Below are positions 16,452 to 24,886 of a stretch of 64,000 nucleotides of DNA, piece by piece. Origin of the DNA: Mycolicibacterium palauense (GTDB taxonomy: Bacteria > Actinomycetota > Actinomycetes > Mycobacteriales > Mycobacteriaceae); the NCBI RefSeq assembly GCF_002592005.1, contig NZ_NVQF01000029.1, positions 1-64,000 on the forward strand, written 5' to 3'. Position numbers and translations under genes: made by a program. Each line of letters begins with the position of its first letter. Position 1 is the stretch's first letter. A model generated the notes under the pieces. It saw nothing but the letters and a program-made list of their open reading frames with translations. It was not told where the DNA came from and searched no databases.

Positions 16452-17170
16452 GCCGGCGCCTGGGCGAACGGGTAGTCCAGGGTGGGCAGCCACCGCTGCC
16501 ACACCTGCCGCAGGCGCCCGGAGTCGATCAACCGGCCCAGCGCGCCGTCGATCTCGGCCAGGACCTCCGGGCGGTCCTTGGCCACCGCGATGCCCCACCG
16601 GTTGGCGGTCTGCACGGTGAAGGCCAGCTCGAAATCCGGGTGGGTGGCGCCCAGCGGGACGAACACCACGTCGTCGTCGATCACGGCGTCGACGTCCTTG
16701 CGCAGCAGGGCGGCCAGCATGTCGGCGTACACGTCCTCCGAACCGGACCCGAACGGCACCGGCACCGCGCCGGTGAAGGTCTGCGCCAGCGCCATGTTGG
16801 TGCTGTTCTCGATGGCGGCGACCCTGCTGCCGACGAGGTCCTCGGGAGCCGAGATGCCCGAGCCGCGCCGCACCAGCACACCCTCGTGGAAGATCGCGTA
16901 GGGCCGGGTGAAGTCGACCTGGGCGAGGCGCTCGGCGGTGATGCCCTGACCGCACAGCACCGCGTCGGCGTCGCCGCGCTGCACCGCGGGAATCATGTCC
17001 ACCCACGGCACCCGGACCCAGTCGACCGGGCGGCCCAGCTCCTCGCCGAGGGCCTCGGCGACCCCGGGTTCGTAACCCTGCCTGCCGTGTTCGGCGCTCC
17101 ACAGCGAGAACAGCGGTGGGGCCTCGGCGTCCAGGCAGGCCAGCCGAAGCGCGTTCGGGGTGTCGGTCAT
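16448..17170 (-). CDS. Solute-binding-protein-fold protein lacking a signal peptide
   Basis: A 240-residue SBP_bac_3 (amino-acid binding, type II) fold. It shows YEPGVAEALGEEL, AVLCGQGITAERLAQVDFTRPY, SRVAAIENSTNMAL and WGIAVAKDRPEV, the order seen in extracellular amino-acid receptors. Unlike those it begins MTDTPNALRL with no signal sequence or lipobox, and no ABC permease or ATPase gene is adjacent. It overlaps the glutamine-synthetase-like gene by ATGA, so it is made in the same operon. A cytoplasmic role is possible: ligand buffering, sensing, or an enzyme with a borrowed fold. Misplaced start is unlikely because upstream sequence is coding for the previous gene. Confidence 0.75.
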   Translation of the reverse strand: MTDTPNALRLACLDAEAPPLFSLWSAEHGRQGYEPGVAEALGEELGRPVDWVRVPWVDMIPAVQRGDADAVLCGQGITAERLAQVDFTRPYAIFHEGVLVRRGSGISAPEDLVGSRVAAIENSTNMALAQTFTGAVPVPFGSGSEDVYADMLAALLRKDVDAVIDDDVVFVPLGATHPDFELAFTVQTANRWGIAVAKDRPEVLAEIDGALGRLIDSGRLRQVWQRWLPTLDYPFAQAPA

Positions 17171-18552
17171 GGAGCGTCCTCCCAGTACATGTCGCGTTCC
17201 CAATCGGTCACATAGCCGCAGAAGCGGGCCCATTCGTCGGCGTGATAGTCCACCAGCAGCTGCGAGAGCTGCGGGCCCAGCGCGGCGGTGAGTACCTCGT
17301 CGGCGCGGAACGCCTCGATGGCCTCCCCGAGGGTCAGGGGCAGCGCGGGGAACCGGGCGTCGGTGTGCTCGTCGTAGGACGATCCGCGGGTCGGGGCGCC
17401 GGGTTCGATGGCGTTCTTCAGGCCGTCCTCGCAGGCCGCCAGGATCACCGCGTGCGACAGGTAGGGGTTCACCGCGGCGTCGGGCAGCTTGTACTCCAGG
17501 CGGCCGTTGGCCGACAGCCGCACCGTGCACGTCTTGTTGTCCAGGCCCCAGTTGATCCGTGACGGCGCGAATTGCCCGGAATCCCAGTAGCGTTTGTAGG
17601 AGTTGACCGTCGACCCGTTGATCAGCATGGCGCCGGCGGAGTGCGTGAGCAGCCCACCCAGTGCGTGCTTGCCGAGGTCGGTCAGGTGCAGTTCGGCGGT
17701 GCCGGGGTCGGCGAGCACGTTGACCCCGTCGCGCCACAGGCTGAAGTTGTGGTGGCAGCCGTTGCCCATCATCCCCGTCGCCGGCTTGGGCATGAAGCTG
17801 GCATGGATGCCCAGCTCGCGGGCGACCTGCTTGCAGATCTGCCGGTAGGTCACCAGCCGGTCGGCGGTCAGGTCGGCGTGGTCGTACATGAAGTTGAGTT
17901 CGATCTGGTACTCGTCCTCGTAGTCGCCCTCGATCATGTCCAGGCCCAGTGCCCGGGCGTATTCGACGACCTTGGTGACGATCAGCCGGTTCCGCTCCAG
18001 GTGCTCGATGTGATACGCCGGGCTGGAGCCGGGCCGGAAGCGGGCCTGCAGCCCGTCGCCCTGCCAGGTCATCTCGGGCTCGCAGCCGGTGCGCAGCTGC
18101 AGTCCGGTGCGATCGGTGAATCCGGCGTGCAGTCTGCGCAGCAGTCCGCGGCTGTCACAAGGGAATTCGGCGCCGGGCTGGTCGGCGAGGTGGTCGGGCT
18201 CGTAGAGCCGGCAGAACACCCGGGCGAAGCGGGTGTCCCACGGCAGCACCGCGAAGGTTTCCAGGTCGGGGATCGCGGTGTACTCGGGGGCGTCGACACC
18301 GCCGCCCAGCAGCACGCCCTCGCGGGTGCCCTGCAGGTTGGCCACCGCGGTGCGGTGCTGCTGGACGCCCTTGACGGCGATCCGCTCGAAGTGCGCGGCC
18401 GGCACCACCTTTCCGACCACCCGGCCGGTGATAGTCACGGCCTGGAAGTAGACCAGTTCGACACCGCGTTCGGCGATGGCCGACAGCGCGGCGGCCATCC
18501 CGGCGCCGGTGGCGTTGGCCTCGCGGTGGTTGTCCAGCGCGGTGGTGGTCAT
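17167..18552 (-). CDS. Glutamine synthetase-like gamma-glutamyl-amine ligase (GlnA3/PuuA type)
   Basis: A 461-residue GS-type enzyme. The N-terminal beta-grasp (VELVYFQAVTITGRVVGKVVPA) has diverged. The catalytic domain keeps the metal-binding ESD-like region as EGDYEDEYQIELNF, the ATP-site GNGCHHNFSLW and the substrate arginine region VRLSANGRLEYKLPDAAVNPY. Such proteins ligate glutamate to amines rather than ammonia: PuuA with putrescine, GlnA3 with polyamines. Glutamine-synthetase-like genes also neighbour the P450 genes of mycobacterial morpholine/piperidine degradation. ATGA overlap with the ferredoxin. Partners downstream are two PuuD-like hydrolases. Confidence 0.82.
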   Translation of the reverse strand: MTTTALDNHREANATGAGMAAALSAIAERGVELVYFQAVTITGRVVGKVVPAAHFERIAVKGVQQHRTAVANLQGTREGVLLGGGVDAPEYTAIPDLETFAVLPWDTRFARVFCRLYEPDHLADQPGAEFPCDSRGLLRRLHAGFTDRTGLQLRTGCEPEMTWQGDGLQARFRPGSSPAYHIEHLERNRLIVTKVVEYARALGLDMIEGDYEDEYQIELNFMYDHADLTADRLVTYRQICKQVARELGIHASFMPKPATGMMGNGCHHNFSLWRDGVNVLADPGTAELHLTDLGKHALGGLLTHSAGAMLINGSTVNSYKRYWDSGQFAPSRINWGLDNKTCTVRLSANGRLEYKLPDAAVNPYLSHAVILAACEDGLKNAIEPGAPTRGSSYDEHTDARFPALPLTLGEAIEAFRADEVLTAALGPQLSQLLVDYHADEWARFCGYVTDWERDMYWEDAP

Positions 18553-18743
18553 CGGGTCACCTCGAAGGTGATGGCCTGGGCCGGGCAGACGTCGGCGGCG
18601 GCCTCGACGTTCTCCAGTTCGGAGTCGTCGGGCGAGGCGTCGTACTCCAGCACACCGTCGTCGTTGAGGGTGAACACCGCCGGTGCGGCGATGCAGCACT
18701 GGCCGTGGTCCTGGCAGAGCGAGCGGTCGACTGTGACGTGCAT
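18549..18743 (-). CDS. 3Fe-4S ferredoxin, P450 partner
   Basis: A 64-residue ferredoxin. Three cysteine ligands (Cys10, Cys16 and the CP cysteine near 53), with no fourth cysteine at the usual cluster position, indicate a [3Fe-4S] centre, typical of actinobacterial P450 ferredoxins. It lies 31 bp after the P450 gene and overlaps the ligase gene by ATGA. It should deliver electrons to that P450. No ferredoxin reductase gene is in the cluster, so an unlinked one must be used. Confidence 0.9.
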   Translation of the reverse strand: MHVTVDRSLCQDHGQCCIAAPAVFTLNDDGVLEYDASPDDSELENVEAAADVCPAQAITFEVTR

Positions 18744-18774
18744 GCGGGTTCCTTCCGTGGCGCCGCTGGCGCGG

Positions 18775-20001
18775 TCAGGGGGTGGGGGCGGATGCCGGGG
18801 ACGGTGCCGGGGTGAATCCGATGGGCAGCCGGACCGGTCCGGTGTTGCCCGAGTCCGGCAGCCAGTGGGCGCCGGGCAGCTCGTGCGGGTCGCGCAGCCG
18901 CCGGGCCAGCAGCGGCAGTGCCTCGCTCATGTCGGAGCGGGCCACGAAGTGGCCCAGGCAGTGGTGGGCTCCCCCGCCGAAACCGAAGTGCGGCTTGCGT
19001 TCCGCGGTGATGTCGAATCCCGGTTCGAAGGCCCGGGGGTCGGTGCCGGCGGACTCGCTGTAGAGGTGCACGGTGGTGCCCGCCGTCAGCCGAAGGCCCT
19101 CGTACTCGAAGTCGTCGAGCACCTCGCGGGTGACCCAGCGCACGGTGGGGTTGACCCGCATGACCTCCTCGACGGCCTTGCCGCCGAGCTCGGGCCGCTC
19201 GGCCAGCAGTCGCCACTGGTCGGGGTGGCGCATGAAGGTCTGCATCGCCAGGCCGAGCTGGTTGCGGGTGGTGTCGAAGCCGCCGAAGACCAACAGCACC
19301 AGGCCGTCTCGCAGCTCGGTGTCGGAGAGCCGGCCATCCTCGGCGCGGGAGGCGTTGACCAGGGCGGTGACGAAGTCCTCGCGGGGGTGGGCGCGCCGGT
19401 CGGCGATCAGCGCGTCGGCGTAGGCGTAGAGCCGCTGCAGGGCGGCCTCGATCTTCGGCAGGTCCTCGCGCAGGGTGACCCCCATGGCCAACCCGATCGT
19501 GGCGGACTCGGTGGAGATCACCGGCCACTCGTCCTCGGGGATGCCGAGCATGATCGCGATGACCCGGGCCGCGTAGGGCTCGGCGAACTCGGCCACGAAC
19601 TCGCAGCGGCCGGGTTCGGCGAAGCCGTCGATGAGTTCGTTGGCCAGCGCCTGGAACCGGGGCACCAGGGCGGCGATGAGTTTCGGCGAGAACGCCGGGT
19701 TCATCAGCCGGCGCAGCCGATGATGTTCGGCGCCTTCCTTGTTGAGGATCCAGCTGGCCCACCAGTCGGCGAACGGGCCCTCGGTCACCCCGTTGTGCGC
19801 CGGCCAGGCGATGCTGCCCTGGCGCAGTTTCGGCGACTTCAGCAGCTTGTTGACCTGCTCGTAGCGCAGCACCGCGATGCCGTACGGGGTGGTCGCATAC
19901 CAGCTGCGTTCACGCGCGTCGTGCACCTCGTCGGAGGTGATGCGGAATCCGGGGTCGGCAACGTCGAACGCCGGGACCGGACCGAGGGTGACGGGAGACA
20001 T
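18775..20001 (-). CDS. Cytochrome P450, CYP151-like (secondary amine monooxygenase candidate)
   Basis: A 408-residue bacterial P450. I-helix VFGGFDTTRNQ, K-helix EEVMR, and the heme-thiolate loop FGFGGGAHHCLGHF with the cysteine near residue 350. The I-helix carries D-T-T rather than the common E/D-T-T pattern preceded by AGHE, a mild deviation. Known mycobacterial CYP151 enzymes (PipA/MorA) hydroxylate morpholine, piperidine or pyrrolidine. They are linked to a 3Fe-4S ferredoxin, a glutamine-synthetase-like gene and a GntR regulator. That is the arrangement here, and downstream enzymes fit the ring-opened products. Subfamily is inferred from context plus general likeness; no alignment was possible. 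Confidence 0.85.
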   Translation of the reverse strand: MSPVTLGPVPAFDVADPGFRITSDEVHDARERSWYATTPYGIAVLRYEQVNKLLKSPKLRQGSIAWPAHNGVTEGPFADWWASWILNKEGAEHHRLRRLMNPAFSPKLIAALVPRFQALANELIDGFAEPGRCEFVAEFAEPYAARVIAIMLGIPEDEWPVISTESATIGLAMGVTLREDLPKIEAALQRLYAYADALIADRRAHPREDFVTALVNASRAEDGRLSDTELRDGLVLLVFGGFDTTRNQLGLAMQTFMRHPDQWRLLAERPELGGKAVEEVMRVNPTVRWVTREVLDDFEYEGLRLTAGTTVHLYSESAGTDPRAFEPGFDITAERKPHFGFGGGAHHCLGHFVARSDMSEALPLLARRLRDPHELPGAHWLPDSGNTGPVRLPIGFTPAPSPASAPTP

Positions 20002-20044
20002 CGGGACTACCTCCGGGGAGGGTTCGGGAGGGACTGTCCCTGAA

Positions 20045-20073
20045 ATACTCTAAAAGTAGATGCTTATTGTCAA
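20045..20073 (-). promoter_or_regulatory. Promoter of the P450-ferredoxin-ligase operon
   Basis: On the minus strand TTGACA (20073-20068) and GAGTAT (20050-20045) are separated by 17 bp, a good housekeeping-sigma pattern, 44 bp upstream of the P450 ATG. The surrounding 40 bp are unusually AT-rich for this region. Confidence 0.55.
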
Positions 20074-20179
20074 CCGCTGGGATGTAACGAGCTCGTTTCC
20101 TGGGCTTGGGTGACGCATCGGAAGGCGGCGCCATCCCGGTGCGGGGTGGTGCGGATTCAGTTGCGGACTCGGCGCGGAT

Positions 20180-20962
20180 TCAGCGCGGTGCGTCGTCCGG
20201 CGCGGCCAGCGCGAGGGTCCATCCGGTGCCCAGCGGGAGGTCGGCCACCGCCCGGAAGGCCTCCCCGGGCAGGGCATCTCCGGACACGGCATCCACTGCG
20301 CCGGGGTCGGCGACGGCCGGCATCGCCGCCAGCTTCGAGCCGACCAGCCACCGGGGGGTGTTCGCGGCGATGACGCGGCGTTCGGAGCTGACGATGACGG
20401 CGTCGTCGGAGGTCTGGCTCAGCACCTCCAGCAGGCCGCGCTCGACCTCGCCGACGACCAGGTCGGCGCCGGCGACCCCGAGGAACTCGCCATCGGCGAC
20501 GACCGGGACGGTGGCGGTGATGGTGTACATGTCCGAGCCGCTGTAGTCGACATAGGGCCCGTAGGCCACCCGCGCCTGACCGCGCTGCGCGAGCCGGTAC
20601 CAGTCCATCTGCAGGTAGTCGTAGACGTCGATGCTGGTCGGGTCGAAGTTGAGCCGCAGCCGGGCCACCCGCTCCGCGCGGCGCTGCCACCAGGCCAGAT
20701 ACCGCTCCTTGCCGTCGACGACGAAGGGCGCGGCCACGAAGCCGATCCCCCAGGCGGCGTCGCCGGACTGCAGCAGCTCGACCAGCAACCGGTGCAGCCC
20801 ACTGAGCCGCGCCTCGGTCAGCCCGGCCCGTTGCGACCAGCTGCCCAGCACCTCGGCCGACACCTGCTCGAGCTGGCGGTAGACCGGTTCGAGGGTCCCC
20901 GAGGCCCGCTCGGCGAGGTCGCGCGCCGCGACGGCCCGGTCAGCCGGTTCGTCGCCGCTCAT
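20180..20962 (-). CDS. Cache (PDC)-domain protein, soluble
   Basis: A 260-residue protein with the central PDC/Cache pattern MDWYRLAQRGQARVAYGPYVDY, then YTITATVPVVADGEFLGVAGADL. That region resembles ligand-binding segments of dCache chemoreceptors for amino acids and amines. It has no transmembrane segment, signal peptide, kinase or methyl-accepting domain, so it is a free cytoplasmic sensor-like domain. It overlaps the GntR/FCD gene by ATGA. A role in amine sensing for this regulator is plausible but unproven. Confidence 0.7.
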   Translation of the reverse strand: MSGDEPADRAVAARDLAERASGTLEPVYRQLEQVSAEVLGSWSQRAGLTEARLSGLHRLLVELLQSGDAAWGIGFVAAPFVVDGKERYLAWWQRRAERVARLRLNFDPTSIDVYDYLQMDWYRLAQRGQARVAYGPYVDYSGSDMYTITATVPVVADGEFLGVAGADLVVGEVERGLLEVLSQTSDDAVIVSSERRVIAANTPRWLVGSKLAAMPAVADPGAVDAVSGDALPGEAFRAVADLPLGTGWTLALAAPDDAPR

Positions 20963-21702
20963 GAGCCCTCCTGGACGCCGGTCGTGAGCCGGAAGTTCAC
21001 CGCGGTCAGGCGGGGCAACTGGCCCATCACGTGCTCCTCCGCGAGCCGGCGGGCCTCCTCGGGCCGCTCGGCGACGATGGCGGTGGCGATCGCGTGCTGC
21101 TCGCCCACGTAGTCCACGACATCGACCTGCGGTGTCTCCGGCAGCCAGATCAGACCCGACAGCTCGGCCTGCAGATTGGCCTCGCGCCTGGCCAGCCGGG
21201 CCGACTGGGAGGCCACCGCGACCTGAATGTGAAACCGGCTGTCGGCGCGGATGCGGTCACCCAGCGTCGAGGCCGAGCTGAGCTGGCTGGTGAGGGCGAA
21301 CAGCCGGCGCACCGCGTAGGGGGCGGCACGCTCGGCGGCCAGCCGCGCGGCCTGCCCGGCGATCGCGGTGTGTTCGTCGAACAGATCCCGCAGGTCCGAC
21401 AGGCTCATGGCGGCCAACCGCGCGGCCAGTTGCTCGACGGGCGGGTTGGCCGGGCGGCGCACGAACGACCCCCCGCTGCGGCCCCGGCGGGTCTCGACCA
21501 GGCCCTGCTCGCGCAGGGCCGCCAGGGCCTCGCGCACCGTCATCGGGGCGACGCCGAACTGGGCGGCCAGATCGACCTCGACGGGTAGTCGCTCTCCGTC
21601 GTCGAGCAGGCCGAGCTGGATCGCCTCGGTGATGCGCTGCACGATTTCGCCGACCCGGCCCAGCGGGGCGTCCGGGGTGACCAGCGGCGACAGTGACGAC
21701 AC
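20959..21702 (-). CDS. GntR family regulator, FadR/FCD subfamily (PipR-like)
   Basis: About 247 residues. N-terminal winged helix: LPVEVDLAAQFGVAPMTVREALAALREQGLVETRRGRSGG (within residues 35-75), followed by an all-helical FCD domain with metal-ligand positions in DEHTAI, DSRFHIQVA and EQHAIATAI. GTG 21702 is chosen because GAGGAGGGA lies upstream; earlier starts would add a non-family leader. It is divergent from the APC permease, and an inverted repeat lies between them. A GntR regulator accompanies CYP151 genes in piperidine-degrading mycobacteria. Confidence 0.85.
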   Translation of the reverse strand: MSSLSPLVTPDAPLGRVGEIVQRITEAIQLGLLDDGERLPVEVDLAAQFGVAPMTVREALAALREQGLVETRRGRSGGSFVRRPANPPVEQLAARLAAMSLSDLRDLFDEHTAIAGQAARLAAERAAPYAVRRLFALTSQLSSASTLGDRIRADSRFHIQVAVASQSARLARREANLQAELSGLIWLPETPQVDVVDYVGEQHAIATAIVAERPEEARRLAEEHVMGQLPRLTAVNFRLTTGVQEGS

Positions 21703-21802
21703 CGGCTCGGCTCCCTCCTCGCCCTTACTGCTTGCCCCGCACTGCCAGCCCCGCCCGCTCACGGTGCCCGCGGGCCGGCAGTTGACGGCAATCTACCCGA
21801 TC

Positions 21803-21854
21803 TCCTGCGAAATCAGCCGTTCCTATTGCAGGATAAACCATAGAAATGTAGTTT
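21803..21854 (+). promoter_or_regulatory. Permease promoter with TCCTGC/GCAGGA inverted repeat
   Basis: TTGCAG (21826-21831) and TAGTTT (21849-21854) are 17 bp apart, 36 bp before the permease ATG. An inverted repeat TCCTGC (21803-21808) / GCAGGA (21828-21833) overlaps the -35 box, well placed for repression by the divergently encoded GntR/FCD protein. Confidence 0.45.
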
Positions 21855-21889
21855 TTCGCGCTAACGGCAGCCCAACAATTGGAGAAAGC

Positions 21890-23422
21890 ATGGCGTCCAC
21901 CACCTCCGCCGACGACGGCTACTACACATTTCACGACCACGACGACGCGGCCCATCTGCACTCCCTGGGCTACAAGTCGGAGTTCAAGCGCGAGATGAGT
22001 CCGTGGGCGAACTTCTCGCTGGGGTTCACCTACCTGTCACCGGTCGTCGGGGTGTACACACTGTTCGCCTTCGCCCTGGCCACCGGTGGGCCGCCGATGA
22101 TCTGGAGCTTCCTGATCGTCGGCCTCGGCCAGCTGCTCGTCGCGCTGGTCTTCAGCGAGATCGTCGCGCAGTTCCCCGTCGCCGGCGGCGTCTATCCGTG
22201 GGCCCGACGGCTGTGGGGCCGGCGCTATGCGTGGATGACCGGCTGGGTCTACATGGTGGCGCTGCTGGTCACCATCGCCTCGGTGGTCTACGGCGCCGGG
22301 CCCTACATCGCGGCGACCTTCGGCTTCGACGCGACGGTCAACAACACCATCGCCTTCGCCCTGGGCCTGCTGGCGCTGGCCACCGTCATCAACTTCATGG
22401 GCACCAAAGTGCTTGCCAAGGCGGCGATCATCGGCTTCACCGCGGAGATCGTCGGCGCGCTGGTGGTGGGCGTGTGGCTGCTGGTCGCGCACCGCGAACA
22501 CAACCTGGGCGTCATCTTCGACAGCTTCGGCGCCGGCGGCGACGGCAACTACCTGTGGGCGTTCGCCGCCGCGGCTCTGATCGGCATCTACCAGTACTAC
22601 GGTTTCGAGGCCTGCGGTGACGTCGCCGAGGAGGTGCCCGATCCGGGCCGGTTGATCCCCAAGGCGATGCGCCGGACCATCTATGTCGGCGGCGCGGCGG
22701 CCACTTTCGTCTGTCTGGCCCTGGTGCTCGCCGTCACCGACATCCCGGCCGTCATCGCCGGCGAGGACACCGATCCGGTCAGCACCGTGCTCAACCAGGC
22801 GTTCGGATCGGTGGGCGCCAAGGCGATCCTGGCCATCGTGTTGATCTCGTTCCTGTCCTGCGCGATGAGCCTGCAGGCCGCCGCGAGCCGGCTGGCCTAC
22901 TCCTACGGACGCGACGAGATGATCATGGGCAGCTCGCTGCTGAAGAAGTTCTCCGCGTCGCGCCACGTGCCGCCCTATGCGCTGCTGGTGGCCGCCGCGG
23001 TACCCGCGGTGATCGTCGTCGGGTCGAAGTTCTCCACCGACGCCATCACCAAGATCATCAGCTTCGCCGCGTTCGGCATCTACCTGGGCTTCCAGATGGT
23101 GGTGCTGGCCGCCCTGCGGGCCCGGCTCAAGGGCTGGGTGCCCAGCGGCAAGTACAGCCTGGGCAAGTGGGGGCTGGCGATCAACGTCGCCGCGCTGGCC
23201 TACGGGGTGACCGCGATGGTCAACATGGCCTGGCCCCGGACGCCGGACGCACCGTGGTACGACAACTGGATCGTCGCACTCTCCGGGCTGGTCGTCGTCG
23301 GAATCGGATTGGTGTACATGACCGTTCACCCCCTGCATGATCGCAGCACCGCACCCTATGACGACGCGATCCCGCGCACCACCGCCACGTCCGGCGCCCA
23401 TCCCAAGGAGGCCCGCCGATGA
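21890..23422 (+). CDS. APC family amino acid/amine permease
   Basis: About 510 residues with roughly twelve hydrophobic segments and the APC signature near the first helix (SLGFTYLSPVVGVYTLFAFAL). It also has the VFSEIVAQFPVAGGVYPWARRLWG segment and FEACGDVAEEVPDPGRLIPKAMRRTI, typical of PuuP/GABA-permease-like transporters. It should import an amine or amino acid across the inner membrane by proton symport. ATG 21890 follows GGAGAAAG. The aldehyde dehydrogenase gene overlaps its stop by ATGA, so uptake and oxidation are coupled. Substrate is inferred from the neighbours. Confidence 0.88.
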   Translation: MASTTSADDGYYTFHDHDDAAHLHSLGYKSEFKREMSPWANFSLGFTYLSPVVGVYTLFAFALATGGPPMIWSFLIVGLGQLLVALVFSEIVAQFPVAGGVYPWARRLWGRRYAWMTGWVYMVALLVTIASVVYGAGPYIAATFGFDATVNNTIAFALGLLALATVINFMGTKVLAKAAIIGFTAEIVGALVVGVWLLVAHREHNLGVIFDSFGAGGDGNYLWAFAAAALIGIYQYYGFEACGDVAEEVPDPGRLIPKAMRRTIYVGGAAATFVCLALVLAVTDIPAVIAGEDTDPVSTVLNQAFGSVGAKAILAIVLISFLSCAMSLQAAASRLAYSYGRDEMIMGSSLLKKFSASRHVPPYALLVAAAVPAVIVVGSKFSTDAITKIISFAAFGIYLGFQMVVLAALRARLKGWVPSGKYSLGKWGLAINVAALAYGVTAMVNMAWPRTPDAPWYDNWIVALSGLVVVGIGLVYMTVHPLHDRSTAPYDDAIPRTTATSGAHPKEARR

Positions 23423-24777
23423 GCCGCCAGGCGCCCTACCGCAGCGTCGACCCCGCCACCGGCGCGGTGCTGGCCACCTTCCCGACGACCACCGACGCGC
23501 AGGTGTCCGCGGCCGTGGCCGCCGCCGAGCAGGCCTACCGGGTCTGGCGCGACGAGCCGCTGGCCGGCCGCGTCGCGGTGGTGCGCAACGTGGCGCGTCT
23601 GCTGCGCGAACGCGCCACCAAGCTCGCCGAGCTCGCGCAGCTGGAGATGGGCAAGAAGCTCGGCCAGGGCACCGGGGAGACCACGTTCTCGGCGTCGATC
23701 TTCGAGTTCTACGCCGAGGGCGCCGAGACCCTGCTGGCCGATCGGCCCATCGAGGGCTTCCGGGACGGCACCGCGGTGGTGGCGCGCCGGCCCGTCGGCC
23801 CGCTGCTGGGCGTCATGCCGTGGAACTTCCCGGTGTACCAGGTGGCGCGCTTCGCCGCCCCGAACCTGGTGCTGGGCAACACGGTGCTGCTCAAGCACGC
23901 CGAGTCGGTGCCGCAGTGCGCGCTGGCCATCGCCGAGGTGATGGCCGACGCCGGGGTACCCGACGGGGTGTACACGAACCTGTTCGCCACCTTCGAGCAG
24001 GTCGCGACCATCATCGAAGACCCACGGGTACAGGGCGTTTCGGTGACCGGTTCCGAGCGCGCCGGTGCGGCGGTCGCCGAGATCGCCGGGCGGGCGCTGA
24101 AGAAGTGCGTGCTGGAGCTCGGCGGGTCGGATCCATTCATCGTGCTCGACGGCGACCCCGCCGAACTCGCCCGCACCGCGTGGGAGTTCCGCCTGCACAA
24201 CATGGGCCAGGCCTGTAACTCCAACAAGCGGATGATCGTGCTCGAGGAGCTCTACGACGACTTCGTGGCCGAACTGAGCGCGCTGGCCGCGGCGATGACC
24301 CCCGACGAGATCGCCCCGCTGTCCTCGCGGGCGGCCGCGGAGCTGCTGGCCGGGCAGGTCGACGACGCCGTCGCCCAGGGCGCGGTCCTGCACGCCGGTG
24401 GCGAGCTGGCGAAGGCCCCGGCGGCGTTCTATCGTCCCGCGGTGCTGACCGGGGTGACCCCGCGGATGCGGGCCTACACCGAGGAACTGTTCGGCCCGGT
24501 GGCGGTGGTCTACCGGGTCGGCGACGAGGACGAGGCGGTGGCGCTGGCCAACTCGTCGGCCTACGGGCTGGGCGGTTCGGTGTTCAGCACCGACACCGCG
24601 CGCGCCGAGGCGGTGGCGCGGCGCCTGGACGTCGGGATGGTCAACGTCAACACCCCGTCCGTCGACGGGGCCGACATCCCGTTCGGCGGCGTCAAACGGT
24701 CGGGTTTCGGGCGGGAGCTGGGCGCCCTGGGCATCGACGAGTTCGTCAACAAACAGGTCTACGCGGTCGCGCGCTGA
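23419..24777 (+). CDS. NAD(P)-dependent aldehyde dehydrogenase (succinate semialdehyde dehydrogenase-like)
   Basis: A 452-residue aldehyde dehydrogenase on the short side of the family. MPWNFPVYQVARFAAPNL, the general-base glutamate in LELGGSDPF and catalytic cysteine in NMGQACNSNKR are all intact, as is the C-terminal PFGGVKRSGFGRELG. Its pattern matches mycobacterial GabD1-type succinate semialdehyde dehydrogenases. Beside the permease it likely oxidises aminoaldehydes or semialdehydes of the same amine pathway, complementing the enzyme at 10.8-12.3 kb. Confidence 0.87.
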   Translation: MSRQAPYRSVDPATGAVLATFPTTTDAQVSAAVAAAEQAYRVWRDEPLAGRVAVVRNVARLLRERATKLAELAQLEMGKKLGQGTGETTFSASIFEFYAEGAETLLADRPIEGFRDGTAVVARRPVGPLLGVMPWNFPVYQVARFAAPNLVLGNTVLLKHAESVPQCALAIAEVMADAGVPDGVYTNLFATFEQVATIIEDPRVQGVSVTGSERAGAAVAEIAGRALKKCVLELGGSDPFIVLDGDPAELARTAWEFRLHNMGQACNSNKRMIVLEELYDDFVAELSALAAAMTPDEIAPLSSRAAAELLAGQVDDAVAQGAVLHAGGELAKAPAAFYRPAVLTGVTPRMRAYTEELFGPVAVVYRVGDEDEAVALANSSAYGLGGSVFSTDTARAEAVARRLDVGMVNVNTPSVDGADIPFGGVKRSGFGRELGALGIDEFVNKQVYAVAR

Positions 24778-24886
24778 GTACGCCCCGACCTGCTAGGGGG
24801 TGGTCACCGGCTGTGTCCGCATCCGCCGGCGCAGTCGGTGACCGCCGAATCCGGGCCCCTCTCCCGGCGGACCGGCAGCGCGCCCG

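Noticed and set aside
17572..20043. Plus-strand open frame of about 823 codons opposite the ligase, ferredoxin and P450
   Set aside because: Entirely antisense to three well-supported genes with conserved motifs; composition typical of GC-rich shadows.
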